In this document: positions 10,451-20,949 of the stretch, one piece after another
Numbering within the stretch: the stretch's first letter is position 1
Layout: each line of letters begins with the position of its first letter
Made by a program: the position numbers and the translations under genes
DNA from: Symbiodinium sp. CCMP2592
Lineage: Eukaryota > Sar > Dinophyceae > Suessiales > Symbiodiniaceae
Assembly (NCBI GenBank): GCA_905221615.1
Contig: CAJNDT010000003.1
Location: forward strand, 1,364,062 to 1,428,061
DNA: 64,000 nucleotides
Reading direction: 5' to 3'
Notes under the pieces: model-generated
What the model saw: only the letters and a program-made list of their open reading frames with translations
What the model was told of the DNA's origin: nothing
Databases searched by the model: none

Positions 10451-11031
10451 TTGGCGCCGATTTAACTACCGCAACTAATTTGGGGTATGGTGTAGTATAT
10501 CCCAAAACCGCTTTTGGGGGGTTTATTATAGTATAGTCTGATGGGGATGATGGCGGCATACGATTTCTAATTATTATCTATTCACAGCCATTTGAATTTG
10601 GTATTTCATGAGGAGAGTTGGGCTTCGGTAATTGTGTAATTGTCTTTTTTCAGGGGGTGGCTGAGGGTGTTTCCCTTACAAGTACGGCTTGGGGTCTAGA
10701 GTCTAGGGTGCTTCTTTGGGGATCCCTACTGCGTTTCAGCAGGTTGCTGTGTTCTGGCTCCCTTTCCCAAGCCTCTTAGAGGTTGGCTGTAGCTAGCTAG
10801 CAGTACCGACCACCAGTAAAATGACGACCCGCGTGTTTTTTTACTGTCATCCTCATCCTCTCGGCACGACGGTCACCAGCACCGGCGTCACCAAGGGTCC
10901 CCTTTTGGATGCCGCACTGGAACCATCATGCTGCTGCAGGGACGGGGTGGCAGCACTGCGCCGCCTGTTTCCCAAGAGGTCTGAAGAATCCGAGAGCTTG
11001 GACCTAAGCTGCTCGGCGGGCCCGCACCCAG

Positions 11032-11103
11032 GCGCTGTCGGATGTCGAGCACTCTGCGAGTGCTGAAATTCAGCTTGGCCGCAGCAGGAAGTCGTCCCTG
11101 AAG
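11032..11103 (+). CDS. Exon-like islet, 24 codons, phase 0
   Basis: Acceptor GCACCCAG|GCG and donor CTGAAG|GTTTTGC delimit exactly 72 nt. The peptide reads ALSDVEHSASAEIQLGRSRK. The composition is ordinary globular or helical protein. It is a clean splice-consistent candidate, with no domain recognised. Confidence 0.45.
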
Positions 11104-11683
11104 GTTTTGCAGCAACATGCGAGAGGATCCTGAGTGCCGCATTGCGATGTCAACTGGTAGCTACTGCTGCATCAAACGATAGGATGAAACATATGAGGTA
11201 GGCCGGCTAAAGCCGCAATGACGCTTCGTGTATTAACAATATGTTCAAGACACTCTGGGACAACGCAGCGACAGTACTCTTTCCAAATTTCTGGTGAAGG
11301 ATGGAAAATACTGGCATTCGAACTGCATGACAGGGTACATACTGTGTGAATCTGCATTGGCAAGACATGCCACATTCTGGCAAAGAAGCTGTTAGCATGA
11401 TGTTCGAAAGAAGTATGCGCGTATCATCAAGTGTATTGTCACAGTCAGAGAGCAACCTAGGACCTCCTTCAACTCCATCACACGGCATTGGTCGGCTCTA
11501 GCATGCCTGAATCCTAAACCCTAAACCCTAAGCACTAAACCGTAACCCTCAGGACTGAACCGCAAGCCGCAAAATTTCATTAAATGCATGAAGCTCTAAA
11601 AGTCCTGAATCCCCAACGCCCCATAAACCCCTAAACCCTTAAACGCCTAAACCCTGAAACCCTGTGCCTTGAACCCCCTAACC

Positions 11684-11708
11684 CCCCCCCCCCCCAAAAA
11701 AAAAAAAG
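11684..11708. repeat. Homopolymer junction poly-C / poly-A
   Basis: A run of about 13 C directly followed by about 12 A. It lies at the end of a C-rich telomere-like stretch. Confidence 0.9.
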
Positions 11709-12056
11709 GAACCGCAAAGCCCAGCCCGTGAACCTTAGCCAGGTCTCCTGACAAAGTCTATGTTAGGGTTCGGGTTTTGGGCCAAGAGGGCCCGGGTTGG
11801 TCCATGATTTACGGTCTAAGGTTAAGAAGGTCTGGGGTCTAGGGTTTAGGGTTACGGGGGATGCCCTGTGATTCGTTGCAGTGTCTTTCTTACGACAAGC
11901 GCTCTCCCGGGCCCGGTTGTGAGAGGTTTAGGGTTTTAGGGGATTTTGGGGTTTAGCTTCGGGCGTTTAGGGGTTCGCAGCATAAGGGTTCATGGGGTTA
12001 GGGGGTAAGTGTGCAGGGTTGTTTAGGGCAGCATGCATACCTAAAGTGATGGCAAG

Positions 12057-12113
12057 GACTGGATCTACAGTCGGCCGTTCGTTCACGCTGCAGCCTTACA
12101 CTTGATGCTTGAG
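12057..12113 (+). CDS. Exon-like islet, 19 codons, phase 0
   Basis: Acceptor TGGCAAG|GAC and donor CTTGAG|GTCTTTGGG bound 57 nt reading DWIYSRPFVHAAALHLMLE, which is hydrophobic and helical with aromatic residues. The function is unknown. Confidence 0.45.
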
Positions 12114-12221
12114 GTCTTTGGGATTAGAACAACCCCTGAACTGAACCCCTACACCCTAAACCTGGCACCTTAAAATCTTCAATCTTAAACTCCTAAACTC
12201 CTAGATCGTTAAGCCCTCAAT

Positions 12222-12282
12222 TTGAACTTCTTGCCCTAGTTCGAGTGTTTGAGAAACAATCGAACTAGGGCAAGAAGTTCAA
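12222..12282. repeat. Perfect 23-bp hairpin, 15-nt loop
   Basis: Positions 12,222-12,244 and 12,260-12,282 are perfect reverse complements (TTGAACTTCTTGCCC... on the left). No second copy was seen in the window. It could be a small TIR element or a foldback. Confidence 0.75.
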
Positions 12283-12309
12283 GCCCATGATGTTTGGTAA
12301 GTTCGGAGT

Positions 12310-12609
12310 GCAGGCGCCGTGTGCTATAGAGGCCCGAGTAACTGGAAATACTTTTCTCTCTCTGCCTTTCTATGTGAACGCATGACATTTGTTAATGAGC
12401 CCCACATCCTACTCCCATTGCGAAGGCCACTCAGTTCGCAACAGATATCTACTAACTTCCATCATTGCCCCGGTGTGCTTGTTCTACCGAAACAGGCCGA
12501 CGACATCTTCTGCTGGTCCAGTATGAGCCGTAGGAATCTGTCGTGTAGCCTTTTGCGGAGTAGCACTTGCCAGGGACGGGCTGTGGATGGTCGAAAGTCT
12601 AGAGTTTAG
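12310..12609 (+). CDS. Exon-like open segment, about 95 codons
   Basis: One frame is open across about 290 bp and reads PSNWKYFSLSAFLCERMTF near the start. The start codon is unclear (GTG context at 12,319). Later residues are Cys- and Ser-rich. It is longer than most open segments here, but splice borders are not obvious. It is a hypothetical exon or chance ORF. Confidence 0.25.
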   Translation, partial: AGAVCYRGPSNWKYFSLSAFLCERMTFVNEPHILLPLRRPLSSQQISTNFHHCPGVLVLPKQADDIFCWSSMSRRNLSCSLLRSSTCQGRAVDGRKSRV

Positions 12610-13014
12610 GGTTTGGGATAGGGTCGGGCATGATCCGTTCGGGCTTGGGGTTTATTGGGTGATACGACGCCCTTCCTGCCAAGGCTTGGGGGAATTGCTC
12701 AGGCTTTTGGGTGTTCAAGGTTCAGGGTTGAGGGTTTGTGGTCGAGTTTCATTGGGTGGGTGCAGGATCCAGGGTTTAGAGTTTGAAGTCTAATGTAGGG
12801 GTGTAGATATTTCGAGCCAGCCTTCCTTAGGGTGTACTAATATCACCAAGGGTACAATGCTCAAACCAAGCCCGCCCAATATTCAAGCGTCAATTTAAGC
12901 CCTAAACATTTTCTACTACACGATGAATTACTATAGAACCCTTCAACAGTTTTTGACAGCACGCTTACGCAACTCTTACACAACTCCACTAGGGTTTGGG
13001 GTTGAGAATGCCTA

Positions 13015-13640
13015 AGCCTCCAAACCCTAAACCCCAAACCCCCAAGCCCCAAACCCCTATAGAACCCCTAAACCCTAAACCCCAAACTCCAAACCCTAAA
13101 CCCTAAACCCCCAAACCCCCAAACCCCAATCCCTAAAACCGAAACCCCAAACCCTCAACCCCAAACCCTAAACCCTAAACCCCAAACCCCAAACCCTAAG
13201 CCCCATTTCCTAAACCTTAAACCCTAAACCCCCAAACCCCACTCCCGAAAACCGAAACCCCAAACCCTAAACCCCAATCCCTAAACCCCAGACCCCCAAA
13301 CCCCAAACCCTAAACCCCAATCCCTAAACCAAAGCTTCCAAACCCCAAACCTCAAACCCTAAACCCCCCAAACCCCCAAACCCCAATCCCTAAACCCCAA
13401 TCCCTAAACCAGCCTAAACCCTAAACCCCAAGCCCTAAACCCCAAACCCTAAATCCTACCCTCAACCCTAAACCCCAAACCCGAGAACCCTAAACCCCAA
13501 ATCCCCAAACCGTAAACCCCAATCCCTAAACCCCAAATCCCCAAACCGTAAACCCTAGATCCTACCCTTAACCCAAACCCGAAACTGTAAACCCCAAACC
13601 CTAAGACGCTAAGCCCTAAACCCCAAGCCTTAATCCATAA
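13015..13640. repeat. Longest telomere-like array, C-rich, about 625 bp
   Basis: Nearly continuous CCCTAAA and CCCCAAA units with occasional CCGTAAA and CCCTCAA. It switches to a G-rich array at 13,725 after an islet of about 85 bp. Its complement gives a spurious Gly/Leu-rich ORF. Confidence 0.95.
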
Positions 13641-13724
13641 ACCAAGCACCGAGGATCAACTGGCCTTCAGCCTCTTCCTAGGTAGCTGCCCACTCGTCGA
13701 TGATGCCGGCGGCTCAGCTCGGGA

Positions 13725-13975
13725 GGGGTGTAGGGTGTAGGGTTTAGGGAGTATAGGGAGTGGAAGAATGGTAGGAGTTTAGGGTTTAGGGTTTAGGGTT
13801 TAGTAGTTATACTTGTACCCCATTCCTGCATTCCCTACTAACCAAAGATAAGTTTGGTGGTTGAGGGTTAGTTAACGGTTCAGGGTTTTGTTTTGAGGTT
13901 TAGGGTTTAGGGATTTCGGTTTAGGGTCTAGGGTTAGCTTAAGGTTTCCGGCTTAGGATGGTTTAGGGTCATAAA
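13725..13975. repeat. Telomere-like array, G-rich
   Basis: GTGTAGGGTGTAGGG, then TTTAGGG units, interrupted by an AT-rich stretch near 13,800-13,860. Confidence 0.85.
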
Positions 13976-14199
13976 TACTCGAACGCAAAGAAACATCCCT
14001 GAAAACCCTCTTGTTTAGGCAGCATGTTATGATGTCCTTATATATACTCTTAGATGGGAGGTTTATTGTAACACTATTCCTATGGGCTACTTAGAAAAAA
14101 CTCAGCTAAACATGCCCCTCAGAATCGATTCCAAGTACTAAGGCCTCCAGGCGGCCTCTTCACCATATCGGAGAGTCAGCCCTCCTGCAACTTACAAGG

Positions 14200-14305
14200 T
14201 TGCTATAAGGGTTACTATATAAACTATAAGGGTTACTACAAGGGTTGCTAGATTACTATTACTATAAGCGTTACCAACAAGGTATATTACTATAAGGACT
14301 GCTGT
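14200..14305. repeat. Short degenerate tandem repeat TATAAGGGTTACTA
   Basis: The motif TATAAGGGTTACTA or close variants recurs about five times at irregular spacing. Confidence 0.5.
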
Positions 14306-14671
14306 AGTGCCATCGCTCTATCCCATGGCTTCGAGGACTTGTCCAAGGATAAGTCCGGGCCCCCAGGCAACCCGGAAGCTCCACGGCACCGTAAATGTGG
14401 AGTATACTCTACTGTAAATCAATATGAGAGATACTGCCGCATTTCAACTTGTATATTACTGAGCTACGGGGGGTTCTGAATTTCTGAATCTTTGAAGTCT
14501 CTAGGAACCCCTGACTTCCCGGCAAAGGAACGTGTCAAACCTTGATACCCCAGACTAGGATGAAGGTTTCACTTGTCCTAAACCCGAAACCCTAAGTCGT
14601 CTTTAAATCCCATACCGCAGCCCCAAACCTACGGTTGATGGTATAAATGCTGCCTTACTTTACGGGGGCTG

Positions 14672-14738
14672 AACTATGGGAATCATGGTATATTCCTTAT
14701 AATTATGGGTAATGCAGGATGTATATATCATCAACAGT
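14672..14738. repeat. Dispersed repeat M, copy 1
   Basis: It starts AACTATGGGAATCATGG and ends TCATCAACAGT. A sister copy is at 32,776-32,838 in the same orientation. No clear terminal inverted repeats were seen. Confidence 0.5.
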
Positions 14739-15064
14739 AGTTAGTCCTCCGCTGCTGCCAAGGAGCCCCTTCCTGCTGTTCCGGCGTGGGCACCGTCAGG
14801 GCCACAGCCCGGGCTTCTGTGTTTCTTCTAGGAGCTTCTTTGGGGGCTTTAAGTGGCCGTCAAGGCAAGTCAGCTCGCATGTACTATTTTGGGGGCTCCT
14901 TGTTCTACTGATAGTATAGTACGCCCCAAATCCCAGCTCACAATTATTGAGTCCCTTATAGTAGCACGTGGACGACAGGTCAGATGCTTTTCGTCGGTGC
15001 CAGCAATGCACATGGGTCGGGCCCAGTTGCATCCGAACATACTTGGGCCTCTCGGAGAGCAATT

Positions 15065-15146
15065 CCTTAAGGACGAAATGAACCCTAAAAGGGTTTAAGG
15101 TTCATATACCATATAGGGGTTCATAGTATATGGGTAGAGGGCCCCT
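15065..15146. repeat. Dispersed repeat L, copy 1
   Basis: It is the near-exact reverse complement of 21,678-21,759 (CCTTAAGGACGAAATGAACC here). It holds AACCCTAAAAGGGTTTAAGG and a TATACCATATAGGGG core. Confidence 0.7.
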
Positions 15147-15200
15147 GCGTTAAAGGGTCAATTGGTTCGGGTTCTCGTCCAAAACGGATTGCTTCCTCAG

Positions 15201-15296
15201 ACGAAAGTCCGGCACATGAACATCTTCTACGCAGACTTCTCCCCCAGAGTGGCAGACGCTACCGTCATCAGACCACGGGACGCGCAAGCATGCGAG
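15201..15296 (+). CDS. Exon-like islet, 32 codons, phase 0
   Basis: This is one of the best islets. The acceptor is GCTTCCTCAG|ACG and the donor TGCGAG|GTCAGGGG, exactly 96 nt. The peptide starts TKVRHMNIFYADFSPRVADA and is well mixed, with no low complexity. It is GC-richer than the flanks. No family is recognised. It lies on the + strand like the other good islets. Confidence 0.5.
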
Positions 15297-15689
15297 GTCA
15301 GGGGATGCTAAGGGTTTCACCAGCCGTGACATATCCAAGCTGCTCAAGCCTCTAATCTAACCCCCCTATGGCCTCAACCGGCCTACCTCGAAAGTCTCCA
15401 GCCGAAACCAAGATTCTGAACCAGCAAGAATGAGCCCGTATGCAGAAAGCGAAACGTCACCGCAAGAATTGGGATCAACGGTTTTGGATAAACGTCAGAA
15501 ATACCAAATTAGGGGCCTTGGGTTTAGGGTTTAAGCCCCTAGACCCTTGGAAAGCCTTTGAACCCTCAAACCCCAGACCCCTAAACTCCGCCGCTGCACT
15601 CTCCAACAGAGCAAAAAAAATCATACCGCCCCTAAACCCTAAACCCTAAACCCTAAACCGTGGTTACCCTTACAGGAGCCTCAATCTTC

Positions 15690-15850
15690 CATCACCCTCT
15701 AACGAACCCGCGAAGGAGCCATTAAAGGAGTCATGATTCAAATCCTTAAGCCACCCTTGCAGAACCCTTAAAGGAGCTCTGTAGAACCCTTAAAGGAACC
15801 CTTCAGGAACCCGTAATAGAAGCCCTAGAGGAGCCCTGAAAGAAGGAATT
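15690..15850. repeat. Degenerate repeat around CCCTTAAAGGAGC
   Basis: The palindromic core CCTTAAAGG recurs every 15-30 bp; related units lie at 17,328-17,390. It seems a local expansion unrelated to the heptamers. Confidence 0.55.
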
Positions 15851-15930
15851 ATGCCGGAGGCTCGACCCCAACATCTTTGCGAATGCGGCGCGCTTCGAGG
15901 GGCTTGGTTTCTCCGCCGAGGCGAATTGGG
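15843..15930 (+). CDS. Exon-like islet with telomere-like donor
   Basis: Acceptor CTGAAAG|AAG and donor AATTGGG|GTTTGGGC. The frame reads KELCRRLDPNIFANAARFEG, then a Phe/Ala/Glu-rich end. 88 nt, ending in phase 1. The composition is strongly protein-like. The function is unknown. Confidence 0.45.
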
Positions 15931-16628
15931 GTTTGGGCTTGTTTAGGGTTGAGGGCTAAGGATTGAGGTTTGAGGGAGGGGGTTTTGTGTGAACTCGGAT
16001 TCATGCGACGGTTTGTGAAAAAGGGTTGCCAGGAATGCTTGTGTGTGTGTTTGTTGTTGCAGAATGAATATACTAGTTTTTTTCAAGTACCACGCCATGA
16101 GCTTTTATATGGGCTTTCGGTTTGAACAGGGGTTCTGAACTTCCGAGAGGGCTCTGTAGAGGTTTGGGTTTGGGGATTTCTGGTTTTTCTTAATTTGGAG
16201 TTCACTTCTGGGGGTTTGGGGTTCGAAATTTGTGTTTTCTTGTCATGTTATCAGGTAAACCCCGAACCCTGAAGGGCTTCGAGCCCTTCGCACCACAACC
16301 CTGCAGACTCTAAACTCCTCAGCTCGTCAGGTCTAAAGACCTGTGCCCTAAACCCTGACTTGGCGGTTTTTTGCGTCCTTGGAGCCTTGGATTGCGCAGT
16401 TTTGAGGAGGCCCAGGTGTTCCTGCCACCTTAAGGCTGCTTTGAGATTTCTACAAAGGGTTCGCGAGTGATTGGCAACAGTATCCCCCACATCCAAAGCC
16501 CTAAACCACTAAACCCCTAAGTCCCTAAGCCGTAGACCATGTACTGCTGCGGGTTTCAACAGACTCACGCTTCTTCTTTACCAAGCATGTGTTTATTTAC
16601 ATGCACAAATGCACAAAACAAGGAATGT

Positions 16629-16692
16629 ATGCATGCATGCATGCATGCACGGACGTACGAACCTATGTATGTATGCATGCATGTATGTATTT
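16629..16692. repeat. ATGC/ATGT tetranucleotide microsatellite
   Basis: ATGCATGCATGC and TATGTATGTATG runs with a GGACGTACGAACC interruption. Confidence 0.9.
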
Positions 16693-17064
16693 ATCTGTAT
16701 ATTGCCTAGTTCATTGCACTCTATGTTCCCCCAAGCCCTTTGCTTAGTAGTTGAAGCCCATATCCTGATTGTTCAGGGTTTCAAGGGATCCTACATAGCA
16801 AAACTCCATATCCCAGGCCTAAACTGACCCCCATCTCCTGAAACATGAACAGCAGACATCCGTCGCCTTACGTGAACTCGGCCCTAGTGTTTTGAATCCG
16901 GAACCTTACGGTTCAAGTGTGTAGGGCTTAGGTTGAACAACTAACCATTGATATTGGAGTTTCTAAGGAGCCAGGGATGATAAGGAGCTGAGAACCCCAA
17001 AACCACTGGCTAGACAAGACGGGCATCTTGGAAACCCAGCTCCTAATCATATCGCAGCCCGCAG

Positions 17065-17115
17065 GTGGAAGATTTAGCCTTCTTCCACTTCTTTGACGGT
17101 TGGGCGCCTACTACA
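17065..17115 (+). CDS. Exon-like islet ending at a TIR element
   Basis: Acceptor GCCCGCAG|GTG; 51 nt, 17 codons, VEDLAFFHFFDGWAPTT, ending in phase 0 at ACA|GTGCTTGGAGG, where the donor GT abuts the TIR of family A copy 2. The islet is rich in aromatic residues. It is one of the strongest cases for the TIR element acting as an intron. Confidence 0.45.
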
Positions 17116-17116
17116 G

Positions 17117-17244
17117 TGCTTGGAGGATCATGGGACTTAGTAAGTATGGTTGTAAGCACCTTAGTTGGGGTTATAAGTAATTATAAGTATAGTTACCTTA
17201 ATTATAGCCCTAGTTACTAATTAAGTCCCATGATCCTCTAAGTG
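17117..17244. mobile_element. TIR element family A, copy 2 (reverse orientation)
   Basis: CTTGGAGGATCATGGGACTT from 17,119 and its complement ending at 17,242. The interior is the reverse complement of copy 1, with few changes. GTAAGTATGG inside the left arm is also a good donor match, and the right end CTCTAAG|T could serve as acceptor. Confidence 0.75.
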
Positions 17245-17684
17245 GTCTCAGGCATGATTAGTATCGCGTTTTGGCGCCACCACTACATGTGTGCAAAAAA
17301 CCCAAAACCCCAAATCCTTTGGTTGACCCTTAAAGGACCCCCTTAAAGGAGCCCATTGAAGGAGCTCTTGAAGGAGCCGACAGGTGAGGGGGCAAAGGAA
17401 GCTTAGATGTTCAGAAGCAAGAGGACGCAAGATTCGGTTTGAGGATTCGAGACGGAGTTCCTAACTAGGGTTTAGGGTTTAAGAGCTAATCTGGGTTCAA
17501 GGTCTGGGATAGAAGGTACGGGGTTTAGGGTAGGAGGAGGCTTCGAATTTGGGCTTTAACTCTAGGAGGGGCCTTAACAACTAGAGTGCGGCATTGGGAA
17601 GGACTCCTCGGGTGCGCACTCTAAGCTTTAGGATAGTGGCGTTGGAAAGTAGTGAGGGGTGCTGACGCAATATTATAAATAAAG

Positions 17685-17722
17685 ATATATATATATATAT
17701 ATATGTATATATGCTTATATAG
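17685..17722. repeat. TA microsatellite
   Basis: Alternating TA with GTATATATGC interruptions. Confidence 0.85.
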
Positions 17723-17761
17723 TATATCTTACGGTATAACCTTAAAGGTTCAGGGTACTAG

Positions 17762-17831
17762 AACCATGCTCCGCTTGGCCTACCAGGCTCCTCCTCAGCC
17801 TGCTAGTGCGCAAGCAACAGAGTCCGCAGAG
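17762..17831 (+). CDS. Exon-like islet with GTAAAT donor
   Basis: Acceptor GTACTAG|AAC and donor GCAGAG|GTAAATGC. The frame reads TMLRLAYQAPPQPASAQATE. It has a Pro/Ala/Gln-rich linker character. 70 nt. The function is unknown. Confidence 0.45.
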
Positions 17832-17864
17832 GTAAATGCATGCAAGCGAATACCCTAACCTTTA

Positions 17865-18010
17865 CGGTTTAGGGTTTAGGTTTCAGGGTTTAGGGTTTAG
17901 GGTTTAGGGTTTAGGGTCTAGGGTTTAGGGTTTAGGGTTTAGGGCCCTAACCTTTACACCCTAAAGCCCTAAACCCTAAATCCCTAACCCGAAACCGTAA
18001 ATCCTAAATC
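17865..18010. repeat. Telomere-like array with strand flip
   Basis: About eleven near-perfect TTTAGGG units at 17,868-17,943 flip directly at AGGGCCCT into CCCTAAA units to 18,010, so the two orientations abut without an islet. Confidence 0.9.
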
Positions 18011-18309
18011 CTACATATCCTTATAAAGCCTTTTGACCTTGAAAACCTGAACCCTATAACCCTCAACCGTGCGTTCTTAAGCCCAGGAGTCTCTGCCGCA
18101 ACTGAGGGCGAACTTAGCTTCAAACCCGCAGCCCTAAAGCCCTAAACCCTAAACCCTAAACTCGTAGACCCTAAACCCGAAGCCCTAAGCCCTGAATCCT
18201 AAACCTTCAAACGCTAAGCGCTAAACCCTAAACCTTCGAACCCTAAACCCTAAACCCCTGGAGCCCTACAGCTCTACATCCCACCGCAGGCCCTAAAACT
18301 CCCAAACCC

Positions 18310-18420
18310 TTAATATAGGGGGCCTTAATAATGACCTATACTATTTCGGGGGTTCCTTAGTAGGATTGTAGTATCGTATACTCCGAAACCCGATTCTAAT
18401 TATTAAGGCCCCTATATTAA
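18310..18420. mobile_element. TIR element family C, best-preserved copy
   Basis: TTAATATAGGGGGCCTTAAT begins it, and ATTAAGGCCCCTATATTAA ends it: inverted ends of about 22 bp with one extra G on the left. It is inserted within telomere-like DNA. It serves as the type copy for family C. Confidence 0.8.
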
Positions 18421-18990
18421 CCCCCCCAAACCTCAAGCCGTCAACCCTGAATACCCCCTCTTAAGGGACTGCGGTTCTTCTTGTTGACCACTTGCCTCAA
18501 TCCCTAAACGCTAAACCCTCTAAATCCGTCAAACGCTCCAAACCCTAAACCCTAAACCCTACACCCCAATCCCTAAGCCTCAAACCCCAATCCCTGAACT
18601 GAAGCCGAGGCTGGAATTCGAACAGCCCTGAGGGAGTCGCCTCGGTCTCAGTCGAATTGCGAGGGGTTTAGGGATTTCGGGTTTAGGGATGAGGGGTTTA
18701 GGGTTTAGAGGGTTTAAGGGTTCAGGGGTTTAGGGGTTAAGGATTTAGGGGTTTAAGGGTTTAGGCTCGGGTAATTTCCGGGACTTTGGGATTTGGGGTT
18801 TAGGTTTTAGGCTTTGGGGGTTTTATCATAAGGGTTGCAGGGCTGAAGTTTGGGTTCTGGGGTTTAAGGCTTGGTTCAGGCTTTGCGGGGGAAAAGGCGG
18901 TAGGCTGGACAGTGTTGGGGTTTGGCGATTGTTCTGGCATCTCGATGGCTCAGAGCATTGAGGGTCTTGTTAGTCTTGTTGTGTGTTCAG

Positions 18991-19047
18991 TTTTTCCATC
19001 GCCGTGAGGCACCCGAGTGCATCGGAATCTCTGCCTATCCTGATCAG
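18991..19047 (+). CDS. Exon-like islet with possible GA donor
   Basis: Acceptor TTGTGTGTTCAG|TTT. 19 codons reading FFHRREAPECIGISAYPDQ up to CAG|GATAAC. There is no GT nearby; GA donors are documented in dinoflagellates. After the islet a C-rich array begins at 19,055. Confidence 0.35.
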
Positions 19048-19049
19048 GA

Positions 19050-19145
19050 TAACCTCACCCTAAACCCTAAACCCTAAACCCCTAAACCCTAAACCCCTAA
19101 ACCCTATAAACCCCTAAACCCTAAACCCTAAACGCTAAACCTCAG
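19050..19145. repeat. Telomere-like array, C-rich
   Basis: Ten or more CCCTAAA/CCCCTAAA units immediately before the acceptor of the next islet, supplying CTAAAC branch-point-like motifs. Confidence 0.9.
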
Positions 19146-19255
19146 GTTTCCACAGAGTCCGTCGCCAACATCCCTCCATTCTGCTTCCCATACGGAGGAA
19201 GGGGTTTCTGTCAGCCTTTCTGGAGCACCTGCGTTTGCCTCTCAAGCGCTAAAGC
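19146..19255 (+). CDS. Exon-like islet, Cys/aromatic-rich
   Basis: Acceptor CCTCAG|GTT directly after the telomere-like array; a possible donor is GC|GTTAAG. The frame reads ANIPPFCFPYGGRGFCQPFW and then a Cys/Ser stretch. It could be an extracellular or Cys-rich segment. No family is recognised. Confidence 0.4.
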
Positions 19256-19914
19256 GTTAAGCCCCAAACCCTCGACCCAGAGCCTCGAAACCCGACATTA
19301 ATCCCAAAGCCCCAAACCTTAAAGCGTAATGCCCTAAGCTCCACAGCCTTGCGCCAAAACCCTAAACTCTTCTGGCTTTCTAGCCTTCTTGGAAATCCCA
19401 GCTGGCATCAGGCCAACTTTTGCATTTTCGCTGCGACTGGCACTCTGTCCTCTCTGCATCTTCGCTCCTTTGCATGTGGTATTCGACCACATGAACGATG
19501 GGGTCCTCGAGTTGGAGGAACCGTGACTTTGCGACAACCTTCCTCCTGCAAGCCCTATGCTCTAAAACGTGAGCCCTCATTCCTAAACCTTAAACCCTAA
19601 ACCCTAACTCCTAACCTTCAAACCCTAAACCTTAAATTCTAAACCTTCAAACCCTAATTCCTAAACCTTAGGCCCTAAGTTCGCAGCCCTAAGCGGCCCT
19701 GATCCTTAAATCCCACGCCCTTCCACCCTCAAGCCCAAAACCCTAAACCCGAAAAGGTCCGATTTTGCTTTATAAAAAACCTTAAACCCCTGAGCCATCT
19801 TCGGAAAGGGAGTGCAGTTCAGCTTTAGAAAAAGCCCTAAAGCATCCAGAGGAATACTTCGCGAAGCCGACGTACCGAGGCTCGTGCTTTGTTCCTTCGG
19901 CTACTAGGAGTTTG

Positions 19915-20015
19915 GGTTTAAGGTTCAGGGTTCAGGGAAAGCCGGGTTTAGGGTTTAGTGTTTTGGGTTTAGGGTTTAGGGTTTAGGGTTAAGAGTTGGG
20001 GTTGGGCGTTTTTTT
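19915..20015. repeat. Telomere-like array, G-rich
   Basis: TTTGGGTTTAAGG then TTTAGGG units, ending in a T-run. Confidence 0.85.
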
Positions 20016-20061
20016 TTCTGAGGGTTTCGGGTTTAGCTCCTATAGGGGTTGTCGGGCTTAG

Positions 20062-20130
20062 GCCAAGAAGAATGGAAGAAGCAGGTCATGCAGAGGGAAG
20101 CGAAGGAAAAAGAACCCATCAGGCTTCAGG
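20062..20130 (+). CDS. Exon-like islet, charged helix, telomere-like donor
   Basis: Acceptor CGGGCTTAG|GCC and donor CTTCAGG|GTAGGGTTTAGGG, the donor again being a heptamer array. The frame reads QEEWKKQVMQREAKEKEPIR, a highly charged coiled-coil-like helix. 69 nt. It is a good candidate. Confidence 0.45.
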
Positions 20131-20591
20131 GTAGGGTTTAGGGTCTAGGGTTTAGGGTTTAGGGCTAGGGCTTCAGGGTTTGGGATTTAGGGTTCAGGGT
20201 TGAGGGTTTAGGTTTAGGGGCTATGTTTCTCTTTAGGGTGGCGGTCACCCCCTTGTCAGTGTTGTAGGATTGCGAGGTTTATGACTCTTTGAACGGGAAT
20301 ATAGGGTTTTCATGGTCTGCTATAGCTGTCGGAATATTCAACAAAAAATGATAATAGTGCCCTTGTAAAAATTTTTGTAGCATACCCTAGCGCAGAGGCT
20401 TCTTCTCGATTGTGAACTGACTGAGTGCTCGGCGTGTCGGGATGTTGGAGCTTAGGGCTGATAAACAGTTTTGAAGCTTACGGGCTCTAGCTGCCTTAGG
20501 CGTTTACTCCAACATCTCTTCATGTCATCTTAGCCTTATGGTAACCTTATAGTAGCTTGTGTAGCTGCCTTACAGTAATGTGCAGAACATT

Positions 20592-20696
20592 GGCAGTTCT
20601 CTAAATTAGGATCCGGGTTTAGGTCCCCAAAAACAGTACGGTACCCTTCTAAGGGACATTAAGGGACCTAAGAGGGACCCTAATCAGAGAACTGCC
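20592..20696. mobile_element. TIR element family B, copy 2
   Basis: GGCAGTTCTCTAAATTAGG at the left and CTAATCAGAGAACTGCC at the right. It shares TIR sequence with 456-552 but not the interior. Confidence 0.65.
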
Positions 20697-20881
20697 CATC
20701 TATATAGGATCCGAGGCCATACATCCCCAACACTGAGCCTTAAACTCCTTCCCCTGGGCGCGGAATCCTAAGCCCTTCATCCCAGAGTACCCTTGAAGGG
20801 AACCTATTGTGGAACCCTAGTGTTCCCTTACAGGGATCCTATGATAGAGCCCTGCAGTACCCTTTACCCCTCACGTTGCAG

Positions 20882-20949
20882 CCGACAGGCTTGGACATGT
20901 TCTCGGCTTTGTACTCCGACAAGCAAACGGCGACGGAGATCATCAGCAG
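20882..20949 (+). CDS. Exon-like islet with canonical splice sites
   Basis: Acceptor CACGTTGCAG|CCG and donor ATCAGCAG|GTGGATTTTGG. 68 nt reading PTGLDMFSALYSDKQTATEI. Mixed composition; one of the best islets. The function is unknown. Confidence 0.5.

Noticed and set aside
13449-13649. Gly/Leu/Phe-rich ORFs such as GLGFRV repeats
   Set aside because: They arise from TTTAGGG heptamers read in frame, here and at many other places.
16251-16496. Minus-strand 81-codon ORF reading LKAALRWQEHLGLL
   Set aside because: The + strand over the same DNA is equally protein-like (CHLKAALRFLQRVRE). Without transcripts the strand cannot be chosen, so neither is listed.
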